From: Nitrosopumilaceae archaeon
GTDB taxonomy: Archaea; Thermoproteota; Nitrososphaeria; Nitrososphaerales; Nitrosopumilaceae
Direction: 5' to 3'
Length of the DNA stretch: 36,770 nucleotides
Assembly: GCA_022823825.1 (NCBI GenBank)
Contig: JAJEHG010000052.1
Coordinates: 1-36,770 of the forward strand
Part shown: positions 11,384 through 19,785 of the stretch, piece by piece
Position numbering within the stretch: the stretch's first letter is position 1
Layout: every line of letters begins with the position of its first letter
Made by a program: the position numbers and the translations under genes
The notes under the pieces: generated by a model
What the model was told of the DNA's origin: nothing
Seen by the model: the letters and a program-made list of their open reading frames with translations, nothing else
Databases searched by the model: none

Positions 11384-11773
11384 ATGCCAAAAGAAGGATT
11401 CAAGTCGATAACCGTCTCTGACTATATCTACGACCGGTTCCAGGAGGTCTACAACGGCAACAAGGAAGCGCTGGCCACGAAGGGCGTCAGAAGCCTCTCC
11501 GGCTACGTCTCGTACATGCTAGAGGAGGCCATGAACCGCGACGAGACTTTTGCCCGGTATGCGCCAAAGATCGAGAGCATCTCAGTTGAGGACGACCGCG
11601 TCATCCTCAAGGACAACCTGCAGAACCGCATAGTGGAGATAGTGCTTCAAAAGGGAGAGCTGCACTGCTTCCTCTGCGATGCGGCGGACTGTATACACGT
11701 GGGCTATGTATATTCGATGCCCGACGTGTACACCGCACTTGACGCAAAGGGCATGGGCAGGCGCCCCGACTGA
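11384..11773 (+). CDS. Ribbon-helix-helix-like small protein with Cys/His cluster
   Basis: A 129-residue protein. The N-terminal part (KSITVSDYIYDRF then a helix, then SLSGYVSYMLEEAM) resembles a ribbon-helix-helix DNA-binding unit: a short strand followed by two helices. The middle (ISVEDDRVILKDNLQNRIVEI) looks like beta-strands. The C-terminus has C-x2-C-x4-C-x-H (CFLCDAADCIH), a possible zinc site. A regulator is plausible but not proven; it looks like a conserved thaumarchaeal hypothetical. The ATG at 11384 follows GGAAGGT, a good ribosome-binding site, and a TATA-like region (11341-11353). Confidence 0.75.
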   Translation: MPKEGFKSITVSDYIYDRFQEVYNGNKEALATKGVRSLSGYVSYMLEEAMNRDETFARYAPKIESISVEDDRVILKDNLQNRIVEIVLQKGELHCFLCDAADCIHVGYVYSMPDVYTALDAKGMGRRPD

Positions 11774-11821
11774 CGTCAAAGGGACGAGAGCCGTGCCTGG
11801 CACCGGCTGCACGAAAGGCCC

Positions 11822-11838
11822 ACTATCTTTTTCTTCAT
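11822..11838 (+). terminator. T-rich termination signal
   Basis: ATCTTTTTCTTCATT lies about 50 nt after the stop of the 11384 gene, the kind of T-tract that ends archaeal transcripts. Confidence 0.35.
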
Positions 11839-11916
11839 TCACTACCCGCCTGCCTCCGGCTGTCGTTCGCTACGGCCGTGCCGCGTGGTGCAGACTATCG
11901 ACAGCCGTACGTCCGG

Positions 11917-12729
11917 TCACGCCTTCATACTGTCGACCATCTCCAAGTGCCTGGCACAGAGCCGCGGGCTTGACACCTGGGTGCGTATCATCTCGCTCTG
12001 CCAGTGTGCGTTGTACATGCGGCACGAGTCGTCCTGGCAGAACGCCTCCCCCGTCTCAAAGTACGCAATCGCCTGCAGCAGGCACCCCCTTGCAACGTCC
12101 GGCATGCGGCAGTCGCCGCGTGTCACGTAATCGTATTTTCTGGCATCCCCGGCCGGCGCGCCGTCCGCGTCCGGCGCACTGCCGCCCGCCATGGCCGCCG
12201 CGTACATGCCCGCAAGGCGCTCAGTATAGTACCCCCTGGGCCTTGCGGGGCCCTCGACGATCCCCTGCAGCGACACCAGGAACGGATTGGCCCCTACAAG
12301 CGTCCTTGCATGATATCTTTGGTTCCCCCCCTCCTCTTCGTCAGGCGTGCACGCGAGCACTCCGGTGAATACGACGTGCAGGGTGGCGTGGTCCGGATGC
12401 GCCAGTCCGGGATCCGCCCCGATTATCCCGGCTGCGGCATCGCACAGGGCAAACCCGTCGTACATGGCGGGGAGGCCACCCACCGCGCCGCCCGCGGCGC
12501 CGGGCCCTCCAGCCTCATATCCTGTACGGCGCCCACGCTCTTCCTCTGCACCGTGTATCCTGGCCTCGGCCATGTCGTCGTCGGCAAAGGCCCAGTCCCG
12601 CCTCAGTTCCACCCGCACCGCCGGGAACATGTCCCGCACGAACTCTGGCAGTCTCCGCGCGTTGATCTCTTCTGATATCTGCGGCTCGCAGCTGATCGTA
12701 ATCCCTGACGCCCTTGCTGTCATCGACAC
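11917..12729 (-). CDS. Putative metallopeptidase-like protein (DUF6775-like)
   Basis: A 270-residue soluble protein that resembles thaumarchaeal proteins annotated as DUF6775 putative metallopeptidases. Supporting segments are LHVVFTGVLACT, YHARTLVGANPFLVS, GIVEGPARPRGYY, and the C-terminal block with FCQDDSCRMYNAHWQSEMI and LCARH. I recall the family from memory, so the name is tentative and no HExxH motif is seen. Two low-complexity Gly/Ala inserts (around GGPGAAGGAVGG and GGSAPDADGAPAGD) separate the conserved blocks. The start is GTG at 12729, with an ATG two codons in at 12723. Confidence 0.7.
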   Translation of the reverse strand: MSMTARASGITISCEPQISEEINARRLPEFVRDMFPAVRVELRRDWAFADDDMAEARIHGAEEERGRRTGYEAGGPGAAGGAVGGLPAMYDGFALCDAAAGIIGADPGLAHPDHATLHVVFTGVLACTPDEEEGGNQRYHARTLVGANPFLVSLQGIVEGPARPRGYYTERLAGMYAAAMAGGSAPDADGAPAGDARKYDYVTRGDCRMPDVARGCLLQAIAYFETGEAFCQDDSCRMYNAHWQSEMIRTQVSSPRLCARHLEMVDSMKA

Positions 12730-12788
12730 CTGCGCAATTCCCCAAACCAGCGCCGCGGGATCCGCCCTCCCCCGCCTCCGGCGCCCTG

Positions 12789-13610
12789 CTATCTCTCCAG
12801 CTCCTTTATCTTTGCGGCCGTAATCTCGGCCGCCCTCTTTCCTGAAAACAGCATGGATCCAAAGGTGGGCCCCATGCGCGGGAGCCCGTGCGTCTCAGTC
12901 ACGGACATGCCTGCGGCGACCAGACCCGGATAGACCTCCCCCGTCTTTTCAACGACGCTCTCCTCGCCCTCGTTGACGTACATCGGGTTCATGCCCTTCC
13001 ATGTGACGAGGCCCCTGTCAACCAGCCTCTTCACTGCCACAGAGTCGTGCCCCGACGCGTCAATTATCATCCTCGCCTCGAACGCGACGGGGTCTACGCA
13101 CGTTATGTTTCGCGGCAGCGCCGAGACGGGCATCCAGTTTACGACGATGCCGGAGACCCTTCCGTTCTTCATCACGAGGTCGTCAAACTTTGTCAGGTTG
13201 AGGAACTTGACGCCCGCGTCGCAGGCCCCGGCTATCAGCTTTGAGACCGCGTGCGGGCCGGGCGTTATGTACAGGCCCTCCCCCGCCTTCTTATATGGTA
13301 CCCCGAGCTCGTCCCATATCTTCTGGGCCGGTTCCCTGACAGTGACGGGGTTCATCATGTAGCCACCCAGCCAGTACCCACCTCCGAGATAGTTGTTCTG
13401 CTCTATTATCAAAACCTTGAACCCCATGTTTGAGAGGTCCCTGCCGGCCGTCAGCCCCGATGGGCCCGCCCCTATTATAATGACGTCCGAGTCGGCCCTG
13501 TCTATCAGGACGTCGTGGAACTCGTTTGCGATGGCCCTTGTAATCTCGACCTCGCTTACATCCGCGAAGATCTTGGGCTGCACCTCTGCGACGACGGCGG
13601 CCTCCTGCAT
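12789..13610 (-). CDS. thi4: Thiamine thiazole synthase (Thi4)
   Basis: Thi4 builds the thiazole of thiamine from NAD and glycine, with sulfur either from its own cysteine or from sulfide. The 273-residue protein has the dinucleotide motif IIIGAGPSGLTAG (44-56), EQNNYLGGGYW, IIDASGHDS, and the C-terminal GLPRMGPTFGSMLFSGKRAAE. Cys171 in NITCVDP aligns by eye with the sulfur-donor cysteine of yeast Thi4 (before M/V-D-P), where methanogen enzymes have His. A TATA-like box at 13633-13640 fixes the ATG at 13610 as leaderless. It is divergent from the siroheme reductase gene. Confidence 0.93.
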   Translation of the reverse strand: MQEAAVVAEVQPKIFADVSEVEITRAIANEFHDVLIDRADSDVIIIGAGPSGLTAGRDLSNMGFKVLIIEQNNYLGGGYWLGGYMMNPVTVREPAQKIWDELGVPYKKAGEGLYITPGPHAVSKLIAGACDAGVKFLNLTKFDDLVMKNGRVSGIVVNWMPVSALPRNITCVDPVAFEARMIIDASGHDSVAVKRLVDRGLVTWKGMNPMYVNEGEESVVEKTGEVYPGLVAAGMSVTETHGLPRMGPTFGSMLFSGKRAAEITAAKIKELER

Positions 13611-13632
13611 GCGTGTGTTGCCCCGGCCTTAC

Positions 13633-13640
13633 AATTAATA
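13633..13640 (-). promoter_or_regulatory. TATA box of thi4
   Basis: TATTAATT on the - strand ends 22 nt before the ATG at 13610. Confidence 0.55.
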
Positions 13641-13779
13641 CCTTGCCAAGAGTATCTGGGCAGAATTACTCGTACGCTTCCCGCCGCTGCCGCTGCCGCC
13701 GCCGCGGATCGGGACCCGCGTCGAAACCCAATCGAGCGTTGATCAGATGCCGTCTGCAGCTGCCCTCAGGCTCATTAAA

Positions 13780-13787
13780 TTTATAAT
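13780..13787 (+). promoter_or_regulatory. TATA box of the siroheme reductase gene
   Basis: TTTATAAT ends 21 nt before the GTG at 13809, supporting that non-ATG start. Confidence 0.6.
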
Positions 13788-13808
13788 CCGTTCCCGCAAA
13801 ACTATTAC

Positions 13809-15692
13809 GTGTCCCAAACATCGCGCGCCTCCGGGCATGATTCCGCCCCCTCGCACAAACCCGGCAAAAGGCCGCGGCTGGAGTCGGCGCGGCCAGAGGA
13901 ACGCAAGCCTCGAGAGAACTGGGCCAGGCGCTCAGAAGCGGACCATTTCGCCGACACCGTAAAGCTGTTCCGGCAGGGACGATACGACGCGGACAGCTTT
14001 AGGCGCTTTCGGCTGCAGCACGGAGCGTACGGGACCCGGATGACCGGGGACTATGCGATGGTGCGCATAAAGATTCCCGCCGGCGTGGCGTACCCCCACC
14101 AGCTGGAAGCCATATCCAGACTCAGCGAGCAGTTCTCCATCGGCAGCGCCCACATATCGACCCGGGAAAACGTGCAGCTGCACTGGGTGGTGCTGGAGGA
14201 CGTCTCGGAGATATTCCGCGGACTGTCCCGGGTGGGACTCACGTCGCGCGAGGCCTGCGGTAACACCGTCCGCAACGTGATGTGCAGCCCGCTTGCCGGC
14301 GTCTGCCCGTCCGAGCCGTTTGACTCCACCCCTTATGCGATCGCCGTGGCCAGGTTCTTCCTGCGCAACCCGCTGTGCCAGAACCTGCCGCGCAAGTTCA
14401 AGTTCAACTTTACCTGCTGCGAGGAGCACGGGATGGCCCGCATGGTCGACGTGGGGCTGATTCCGCAGACGCGCACGGTCCCGGACGCCGAGGGAGGCGG
14501 GCAGCGCGAGCAGCGCGGCTTTAATGTATTCCTGGGCGGGGGCCTTGGAAACAGGTCCTTTGTGGGGCACCAGCTTGAGGAGTTCACCCCCGAGGATGAT
14601 CTGCTGTATACGTCCATTGCCACAATCCGCATATTTGACCGGCTCGGGGACCGCAAGAACCTTGCAAGGAACCGCATGCGCTATTTGGTCGACGAGATGG
14701 GATGGGAAAAGTTCCAGAGCCTGATACTGATGGAGCGCTCTATTGTCCGCGCCACGCAGTCGGTGGTCACGCGCCTAAAGCCGGACTTTACCCCCTTGGA
14801 GATACGGCGCCCGCTGAGGATATCCGACGAGTCGGGCTCCGCCGCCGCCCAAGACGGCTATTCGAGGTGGCTTGCGACAAACACGATTAGGCAAAAGCAG
14901 GACTCGTACCACACGGTCTTTGTCACGCTGGAGGCCGGCGACATTACGGCGGGCCAGCTCAACTCGCTTGCAGATATGGTGCGCAGATACTCGTGCGAGG
15001 GCGTGGCCCGCATAGGGTTTGTGCAGAACGTGGCCCTGCGGTTCGTGCACTCCGACGACCTGGCCCCCCTGTATGCGGGGCTCTTGGGGGCGGGGCTTGC
15101 AAAGTCCGGGGCGCTTACGATGGCCGCCCCGATCGGGTGCTCCGGCACGACGTCGTGCAACCTGGCCCTGACCAACTCGCACAGGCTTGCAAAGGAGATC
15201 CAGAGGAAGTTCCTTGAGCTGGGGCTTGACAAGGATCCCGACCTTGCGGATTCTACGATAAAGATAAGCGGCTGCCCCAACTCCTGCGGGCAGCACGGCA
15301 TCGCCACGATAGGGTTCTTTGGCGGCGGCGCGCGGGTCGGCAAGGACATGTACGCCAACTACCAGATGCTGCTCGGCGGGCGCTCAGACGGGCTGACCAT
15401 GCTGGGCCAGACATGCACCCGGGTGCCTGCAAAGAGGGTCATTCCGGTGATACTGAAGATAATCGAGATGTTCAGGGCAAACCGCAGGCCCGGCGACACC
15501 CTCAAGTCCTGGATTCACCGGGTGGTGTCCGACGCGGAGGACTCGGGCGTATCGTCGATAAAAGACGTCAAGGCGGAGCTGCAGCCGCTGCTGGCCCCGC
15601 CTACAAAGGACGACGATCCCGACTTTTACTTGGACTATGGCAGCGACACAAGCTACCACACAAAGACCGGCAAGGGCGAGTGTGCAGCTTGA
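13809..15692 (+). CDS. Ferredoxin-type nitrite/sulfite reductase (siroheme, 4Fe-4S)
   Basis: This enzyme performs a six-electron reduction of sulfite to sulfide or nitrite to ammonia in the cytoplasm. The 627-residue protein has two ferredoxin-like half-domains and two siroheme/4Fe-4S halves. The cluster ligands are visible: GCSGTTSCN (Cys444, Cys450) and SGCPNSCGQH (Cys489, Cys493). AHISTRENVQLHWV in the first half is the usual substrate/siroheme region. The first 45 residues are a basic, low-complexity lead. Sequence alone does not separate nitrite from sulfite reductase, but the overlapping rhodanese gene suggests sulfite. The start is GTG at 13809 with a TATA box 21 nt upstream. Confidence 0.92.
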   Translation: MSQTSRASGHDSAPSHKPGKRPRLESARPEERKPRENWARRSEADHFADTVKLFRQGRYDADSFRRFRLQHGAYGTRMTGDYAMVRIKIPAGVAYPHQLEAISRLSEQFSIGSAHISTRENVQLHWVVLEDVSEIFRGLSRVGLTSREACGNTVRNVMCSPLAGVCPSEPFDSTPYAIAVARFFLRNPLCQNLPRKFKFNFTCCEEHGMARMVDVGLIPQTRTVPDAEGGGQREQRGFNVFLGGGLGNRSFVGHQLEEFTPEDDLLYTSIATIRIFDRLGDRKNLARNRMRYLVDEMGWEKFQSLILMERSIVRATQSVVTRLKPDFTPLEIRRPLRISDESGSAAAQDGYSRWLATNTIRQKQDSYHTVFVTLEAGDITAGQLNSLADMVRRYSCEGVARIGFVQNVALRFVHSDDLAPLYAGLLGAGLAKSGALTMAAPIGCSGTTSCNLALTNSHRLAKEIQRKFLELGLDKDPDLADSTIKISGCPNSCGQHGIATIGFFGGGARVGKDMYANYQMLLGGRSDGLTMLGQTCTRVPAKRVIPVILKIIEMFRANRRPGDTLKSWIHRVVSDAEDSGVSSIKDVKAELQPLLAPPTKDDDPDFYLDYGSDTSYHTKTGKGECAA

Positions 15693-16519
15693 GCGGCGAT
15701 GTCGCCGGCGCTGACCCGGCCCCCGCAGTCACGACTGACGTCGACGCGTTGCGCGGCGAGATCAGGGACAGGAGCGTCGTTGCAATAGACGCCCGCAGGC
15801 CGGAGGACTACAAGCGCTCCCGCATTCCGACGGCGGTAAACCTGCCGCTTGCAGATCTCTTGTCTGACGACGGCCCCGACAGGGTCGCCAAGATCGCCGG
15901 CTCGCTTGGAATCGGCGACGAGACGCGGGTTGTCGTATATGACGACTCGTTCGGGGCCCTTGCGTCGAGAATCGCGTGGACGCTAGAGTACATCGGGCAC
16001 GCCGACGTCACGCTGCTTGGCGCCACGTATGCGCAGTGGCGTTCCATGGAACTGGAGACTGACGACGCGACGGCGCCGCTGCCGTCTGTCACGCCGCGGG
16101 AGCACTCGTCCAACCCCAACCCCGGCATACTTGCGACCCACGAGTACCTGGAAAAGGCGGTCGCGGATCGCGACAACGTGGTTCTGGTCGACAACAGGGA
16201 GCGGCTTAACTTTCTGGAGCAGCACATACCTGGCGCCATCAGTCTGCCTTACAGGACGCTTGCGGGCCCCGACAGCATACTCCGGGGGCGCGAGGACATG
16301 AGGCGCCTTCTTGCTAACCGCGGCATTGGCGAGGGCTCCGAGGTCATCACGTATTGCGGAAGCGTGGGGACGCTCTCGGGGCTTGCATACTATGCCATGA
16401 AGTCTGCGGGACTCCCAAACACCCGGCTGTACGTGAGGTCGTTTAAGGAGTGGAAGGGCCTCCAAAAGCCCACCGCCAGCCAGGCCGATGCAAACTACTG
16501 GGATCTGTCCGCCGAGTAA
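15689..16519 (+). CDS. Two-domain rhodanese (thiosulfate/mercaptopyruvate sulfurtransferase)
   Basis: A 276-residue tandem rhodanese that would transfer sulfane sulfur to an acceptor. The first domain (VAIDARRPEDY, VVVYDDSFGALASR) has Asp where the active Cys would be and is structural. The second carries VITYCGSVGTLSG with Cys223, a loop between the classical thiosulfate and mercaptopyruvate types. The TTG at 15689 overlaps the stop of the upstream reductase as TTGA, implying translational coupling; an in-frame GTG at 15680 is an alternative. Co-expression with the siroheme reductase links it to sulfide or thiosulfate chemistry. Confidence 0.87.
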   Translation: MSGDVAGADPAPAVTTDVDALRGEIRDRSVVAIDARRPEDYKRSRIPTAVNLPLADLLSDDGPDRVAKIAGSLGIGDETRVVVYDDSFGALASRIAWTLEYIGHADVTLLGATYAQWRSMELETDDATAPLPSVTPREHSSNPNPGILATHEYLEKAVADRDNVVLVDNRERLNFLEQHIPGAISLPYRTLAGPDSILRGREDMRRLLANRGIGEGSEVITYCGSVGTLSGLAYYAMKSAGLPNTRLYVRSFKEWKGLQKPTASQADANYWDLSAE

Positions 16520-16539
16520 CCGGACGACCGCCAAGGCCG

Positions 16540-16564
16540 CTGTTGTTGTTGCTGCTGCTGCTGC
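16540..16564. repeat. TTG/CTG trinucleotide repeat between convergent genes
   Basis: Three TGT followed by five TGC units lie between the stops of the rhodanese (16519) and TPR (16583) genes. They are non-coding in both. Confidence 0.85.
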
Positions 16565-16582
16565 GTGTGCAGCCCGGCCCTG

Positions 16583-17854
16583 TCACGCCAGCTCTCGGCG
16601 TATCCTCTTTGTCAGGGCGGCCTCTATGTTGTCAAACAGGTCCATCATCCTCTGCCTGTTCTCTGAGATGTAGTCGTCGCCCCTGTCCTTGAGCCGGATC
16701 TTCCACAGCCTGATCTCCCTGTGCTCGTCAAAGAAGCTCTCTATCATCTGCACCCCGAACTTGTCGGGGTCGGTAAACTTGTCAAACACCTCGATGGACT
16801 TTTCGGCATCGCCCTCCGATATGGTCTCCTTTGCCGACCGTATGGCCTGTATCAGCTCCTTCATGTTCTTGATGGGCTGCGGCAGCGTCCTTCTGGTTAT
16901 TCCGAACAGGCCGCGCTTCTCCTTGCCTATCTTTTCGGCCACGCTGGGGGCGAGGTCGTAGATTGGTATGCGGCTGAGCCCCTCGCGCTTTTCGTTCTGC
17001 AGTATGAGCCCCTTTTCGAGAAGCTTTCTGAGCGCCGTCTCCGCGTCGGCCTTGTCAAGGAACGTGGTCCATACGATGGCCCCGATCGTGTGGTATCCCT
17101 GCTTTATGGACTCCAGTACGACGACCTCCTGTATGCGCTTGAACCCCTCCTCTATCCTCACGTTGACAAAGTCCTTGTCCCTGACGGACTTTCTTGCATT
17201 CTTGACGTCGATCTCAATTGAGCGCTTGAGGGCCTCAAGCGACTCCGGAACCTGGTTGAGGAGCGAGAGGTAGCACCCCTTGTTGTACCACGCCATGCCG
17301 TACGTGGGATCCGACTCGATGGCCTTTTCGACTGAGTCGAGCGCCTTTGCGTAGTTTTTCTGCTCGTAGTGCACCAGCCCCTTGAGGTTCCAGGCCTCCG
17401 GGTTCGTAACGTCAATGTCAAGTATCTTGTCATATACTGCAAGCGCCTCGCTGTGCTCGTCCAGGTGGAACTTTGCGTATCCGAGCTTTAGCATGGTCTC
17501 GACGCTGTTTGGATCTATCCTGAGAGCCTGGTCGAAGGCCATTACCGCGTCCTCGAGCTTTTGGTCTGCCATCAGGTTGATGCCCTTTTTGTAGAGTTTT
17601 TTGCGGTTGTAGTCTACGTCTACCAGGCTCCTCTCCTTGGGGATCCCGGACCGTTCTTCTGCAAGTTCGATGTCTGCGCCGCCGCGCCCGGAGTCGTTGT
17701 TTTTGGCATCGCCGCCGCCGCCGCCGTTATCATCGCGTCCTGAGGCGGCGTCCCCGTCATGGGCGCCCCGTTTGCCGTCTTCTTTTTCTGTTACAGGCTC
17801 GTCACGGCCTGCTGATTTTTTCTGCTCTCCGCCTCTCCGAAACCGGCTCCTCAT
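16583..17854 (-). CDS. TPR-repeat protein with C-terminal helical/winged-helix-like part
   Basis: A 423-residue cytoplasmic protein. Residues 1-75 are a charged, Gly/Asp-rich disordered lead. About 80-225 hold four TPR units (for example LMADQKLEDAVMAFDQAL, AWNLKGLVHYEQKNYAKAL, AWYNKGCYLSLLNQVPESL), a protein-interaction scaffold. The following segment (GYHTIGAIVWTTFLDKADAETALRKLLEKGLI) looks like a winged-helix-type unit, and the end is helical and charged. The binding partner is unknown. ATG at 17854 has a TATA-like GTTTTTAA region (17877-17884) 22 nt upstream. Confidence 0.85.
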   Translation of the reverse strand: MRSRFRRGGEQKKSAGRDEPVTEKEDGKRGAHDGDAASGRDDNGGGGGDAKNNDSGRGGADIELAEERSGIPKERSLVDVDYNRKKLYKKGINLMADQKLEDAVMAFDQALRIDPNSVETMLKLGYAKFHLDEHSEALAVYDKILDIDVTNPEAWNLKGLVHYEQKNYAKALDSVEKAIESDPTYGMAWYNKGCYLSLLNQVPESLEALKRSIEIDVKNARKSVRDKDFVNVRIEEGFKRIQEVVVLESIKQGYHTIGAIVWTTFLDKADAETALRKLLEKGLILQNEKREGLSRIPIYDLAPSVAEKIGKEKRGLFGITRRTLPQPIKNMKELIQAIRSAKETISEGDAEKSIEVFDKFTDPDKFGVQMIESFFDEHREIRLWKIRLKDRGDDYISENRQRMMDLFDNIEAALTKRIRRELA

Positions 17855-17876
17855 CGCACCATATGGGTTATTTCTA

Positions 17877-17884
17877 GTTAAAAA
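17877..17884 (-). promoter_or_regulatory. TATA-like box of TPR gene
   Basis: TTTTTAAC on the - strand ends 22 nt before the ATG at 17854. Confidence 0.5.
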
Positions 17885-17900
17885 TCATCCCCCGCGTCAT

Positions 17901-17921
17901 GGGGGGTGGGGGTGGAGTGGG
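17901..17921 (+). other. G-run cluster (possible G-quadruplex)
   Basis: Runs of six, five and three G lie within 21 nt (then GG-rich sequence to 17936) in the divergent intergenic region between the TPR and collagen-like genes. At least four GGG blocks with short loops can be drawn. Confidence 0.4.
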
Positions 17922-18082
17922 CGGAGGAGTGAGAGGGAGCGGTGGCGGCAGTCGCAGCATAAGAAGTATGGAGCTTGCGGCTCCGGCTGCGCACCGTGCC
18001 TGCATTCCCTGCATGCATGCGTGTCGCGCCGGCGGCGCCCTGCCGGCAGTGCCAAACACTACTACAAACCCGATCGGTTAAT

Positions 18083-18090
18083 CTAAAATA
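18083..18090 (+). promoter_or_regulatory. TATA box of the collagen-like gene
   Basis: CTAAAATA ends 21 nt before the GTG at 18112 but only 6 nt before the GTG at 18097, so it favours the inner start. Confidence 0.55.
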
Positions 18091-18111
18091 CTTGATGTGC
18101 ATACGCCTCTT

Positions 18112-19785
18112 GTGTCACTAAAGCCCGGCCTCAAGGTTAGCGGCAAGGCTCCGTTTGCAAAGCCTGGCGTGTACGAGGTCAAGATATCGATATCAAAGTC
18201 AAAGCCTTCCGAGGGGGATATCAAAAGCGGCAAATTCGACAGCCTGTGGAGCGGCAATTTTCACCTGCGCGTAGAGAACGGCACATTTTCAGAGACGCTG
18301 GGTTCGGAGGAAAACCCGATTCCGGACTCACTAGGGAACTCCCCGACAGCGTGGATTATAGTATCTGACATATTCTCCCCGGCAAGCTCCGTATTTGACG
18401 TGCCGTTGGAGCCCTCGCAGAGGGCCGCAAGGGCAGACAAAGACGCAAAGAAGAAGGCGGTGGACGCTTCCGCCAAAAAGAGGCCGGTTCCGCCCCCACC
18501 TGCCCCGGAGTCGCCAAAAGCAGCAGCCGCGAAGCGTTCGACTAACGGCGCCCAAAGAAAGTCCGCTGACCTTTCCACCACCGACTTGGGAGCCCCTGGA
18601 AAAAAGGAGGCGGGTCCTGCCGCCACCGCCAGCCCTTCCACTATCTCTGATTCTGCCGCCACCGCGCACGCCGGGCGCATGGGCCCTTCGGGGCCTCAGG
18701 GCCCTGCCGGCATGCCCGGTCCCGTGGGAAGACGTGGAGCCGTTGGACTCCAGGGCCCTGCAGGTGACAAGGGCCCTGCAGGTGACAAGGGACCCGTGGG
18801 TGACAAGGGCATTACCGGTGACAAGGGATCAAAGGGCGACAAGGGCCCCGCAGGCCCGCAGGGCGACAAGGGCGACAAGGGCCCCACAGGCGAAAGGGGC
18901 GTTATGGGCGACAAGGGCGTAGCGGGCGACAAGGGCGACAAGGGCGACAAGGGCATTACGGGCCCGCCCGGCGACAAGGGCGACAAGGGCATTACGGGCC
19001 CGCCCGGCGACAAGGGCCCCGCGGGCCTCAAGGGCCCCGTCGGCGACAAGGGCGAGCGTGGCATTACGGGCCCGCCCGGCTACAAGGGCCCTATAGGACC
19101 GCGCGGTTCTGTCGGCGACAAGGGCGAGAAAGGCCCCTCGGGCCCGCCCGGTGACAAGGGCATCACTGGAACCATAGGACCCCCGGGCGAAAAGGGGACG
19201 GCTGGCCCCGTAGGCTCACCTGGTGAAAAGGGGACCCAGGGCCCACCGGGACCAATCGGAGAGTCAGGCCCGCCGGGACAGACCGGCTCCTCTGGCGACA
19301 AGGGCCCCCAGGGCCCCCAGGGCCCTGCCGGAGCAAAGGGGCTCACCGGAGTACCGGGCCCACAGGGCGACAAGGGCGACAAGGGCCCCGTAGGCCCACA
19401 GGGCGACAAGGGGGAGACCGGACCTCAGGGATCTGCAGGGGAAAAGGGCCCACAGGGCCCACAGGGCTCACAAGGAGAGCGAGGCCCGCCCGGACCACCC
19501 GGCGACAAGGGCCCCCAGGGCCCCCAAGGCATTCAAGGACTACAGGGCGAGCGCGGTCCGAAGGGACAACCAGGCCCCGACGGTGAACAGGGCCCCCAGG
19601 GCCCCCAGGGCCCCATGGGACCGCAGGGTTCGCGCGGCCCACCCGGATTACCCGGGGAGAAGGGGCCGTCAGGCGGAATGTCCGCGGAACAAAAGGCGAT
19701 ATTCAAGGATCTGCTGGAGCTTCTCACCAACAAGGGTGTCATAACCACCGAGGAGCAGATCAAGCTTATGAGCTATCTGTACTAG
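18112..19785 (+). CDS. Collagen-like protein
   Basis: A 557-residue protein in three parts. Residues 1-95 form a folded-looking beta-rich domain ([24 protein letters not shown]). About 100-187 is an Ala/Lys/Pro-rich linker. From nucleotide 18673 there are 111 uninterrupted Gly-X-Y triplets, of which 22 are GDK and many are GPP, GPQ, GIT or GEK. A short helical C-terminal cap ([20 protein letters not shown], then [11 protein letters not shown]) could nucleate trimers. KGD and KGE steps are known to stabilise triple helices without hydroxyproline. No signal peptide or membrane anchor is visible, so cytoplasmic location or unusual export must be considered. The GTG at 18112 is chosen from the TATA spacing. 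Confidence 0.9.
   Translation: MSLKPGLKVSGKAPFAKPGVYEVKISISKSKPSEGDIKSGKFDSLWSGNFHLRVENGTFSETLGSEENPIPDSLGNSPTAWIIVSDIFSPASSVFDVPLEPSQRAARADKDAKKKAVDASAKKRPVPPPPAPESPKAAAAKRSTNGAQRKSADLSTTDLGAPGKKEAGPAATASPSTISDSAATAHAGRMGPSGPQGPAGMPGPVGRRGAVGLQGPAGDKGPAGDKGPVGDKGITGDKGSKGDKGPAGPQGDKGDKGPTGERGVMGDKGVAGDKGDKGDKGITGPPGDKGDKGITGPPGDKGPAGLKGPVGDKGERGITGPPGYKGPIGPRGSVGDKGEKGPSGPPGDKGITGTIGPPGEKGTAGPVGSPGEKGTQGPPGPIGESGPPGQTGSSGDKGPQGPQGPAGAKGLTGVPGPQGDKGDKGPVGPQGDKGETGPQGSAGEKGPQGPQGSQGERGPPGPPGDKGPQGPQGIQGLQGERGPKGQPGPDGEQGPQGPQGPMGPQGSRGPPGLPGEKGPSGGMSAEQKAIFKDLLELLTNKGVITTEEQIKLMSYLY
18673..19671 (+). repeat. Gly-X-Y coding repeat (111 triplets)
   Basis: A tandem 9-nt repeat structure encoding GXY, with GGCGACAAG (GDK) as the commonest unit. 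Near-identical neighbouring blocks (for example the GIT-GPP-GDK units around 18952-19014) show recent internal duplication. Confidence 0.9.

Noticed and set aside
18696-19763. - strand frames rich in Leu-Ser-Pro opposite the collagen-like gene
   Set aside because: They are antisense readings of the Gly-X-Y repeat and have no independent features.
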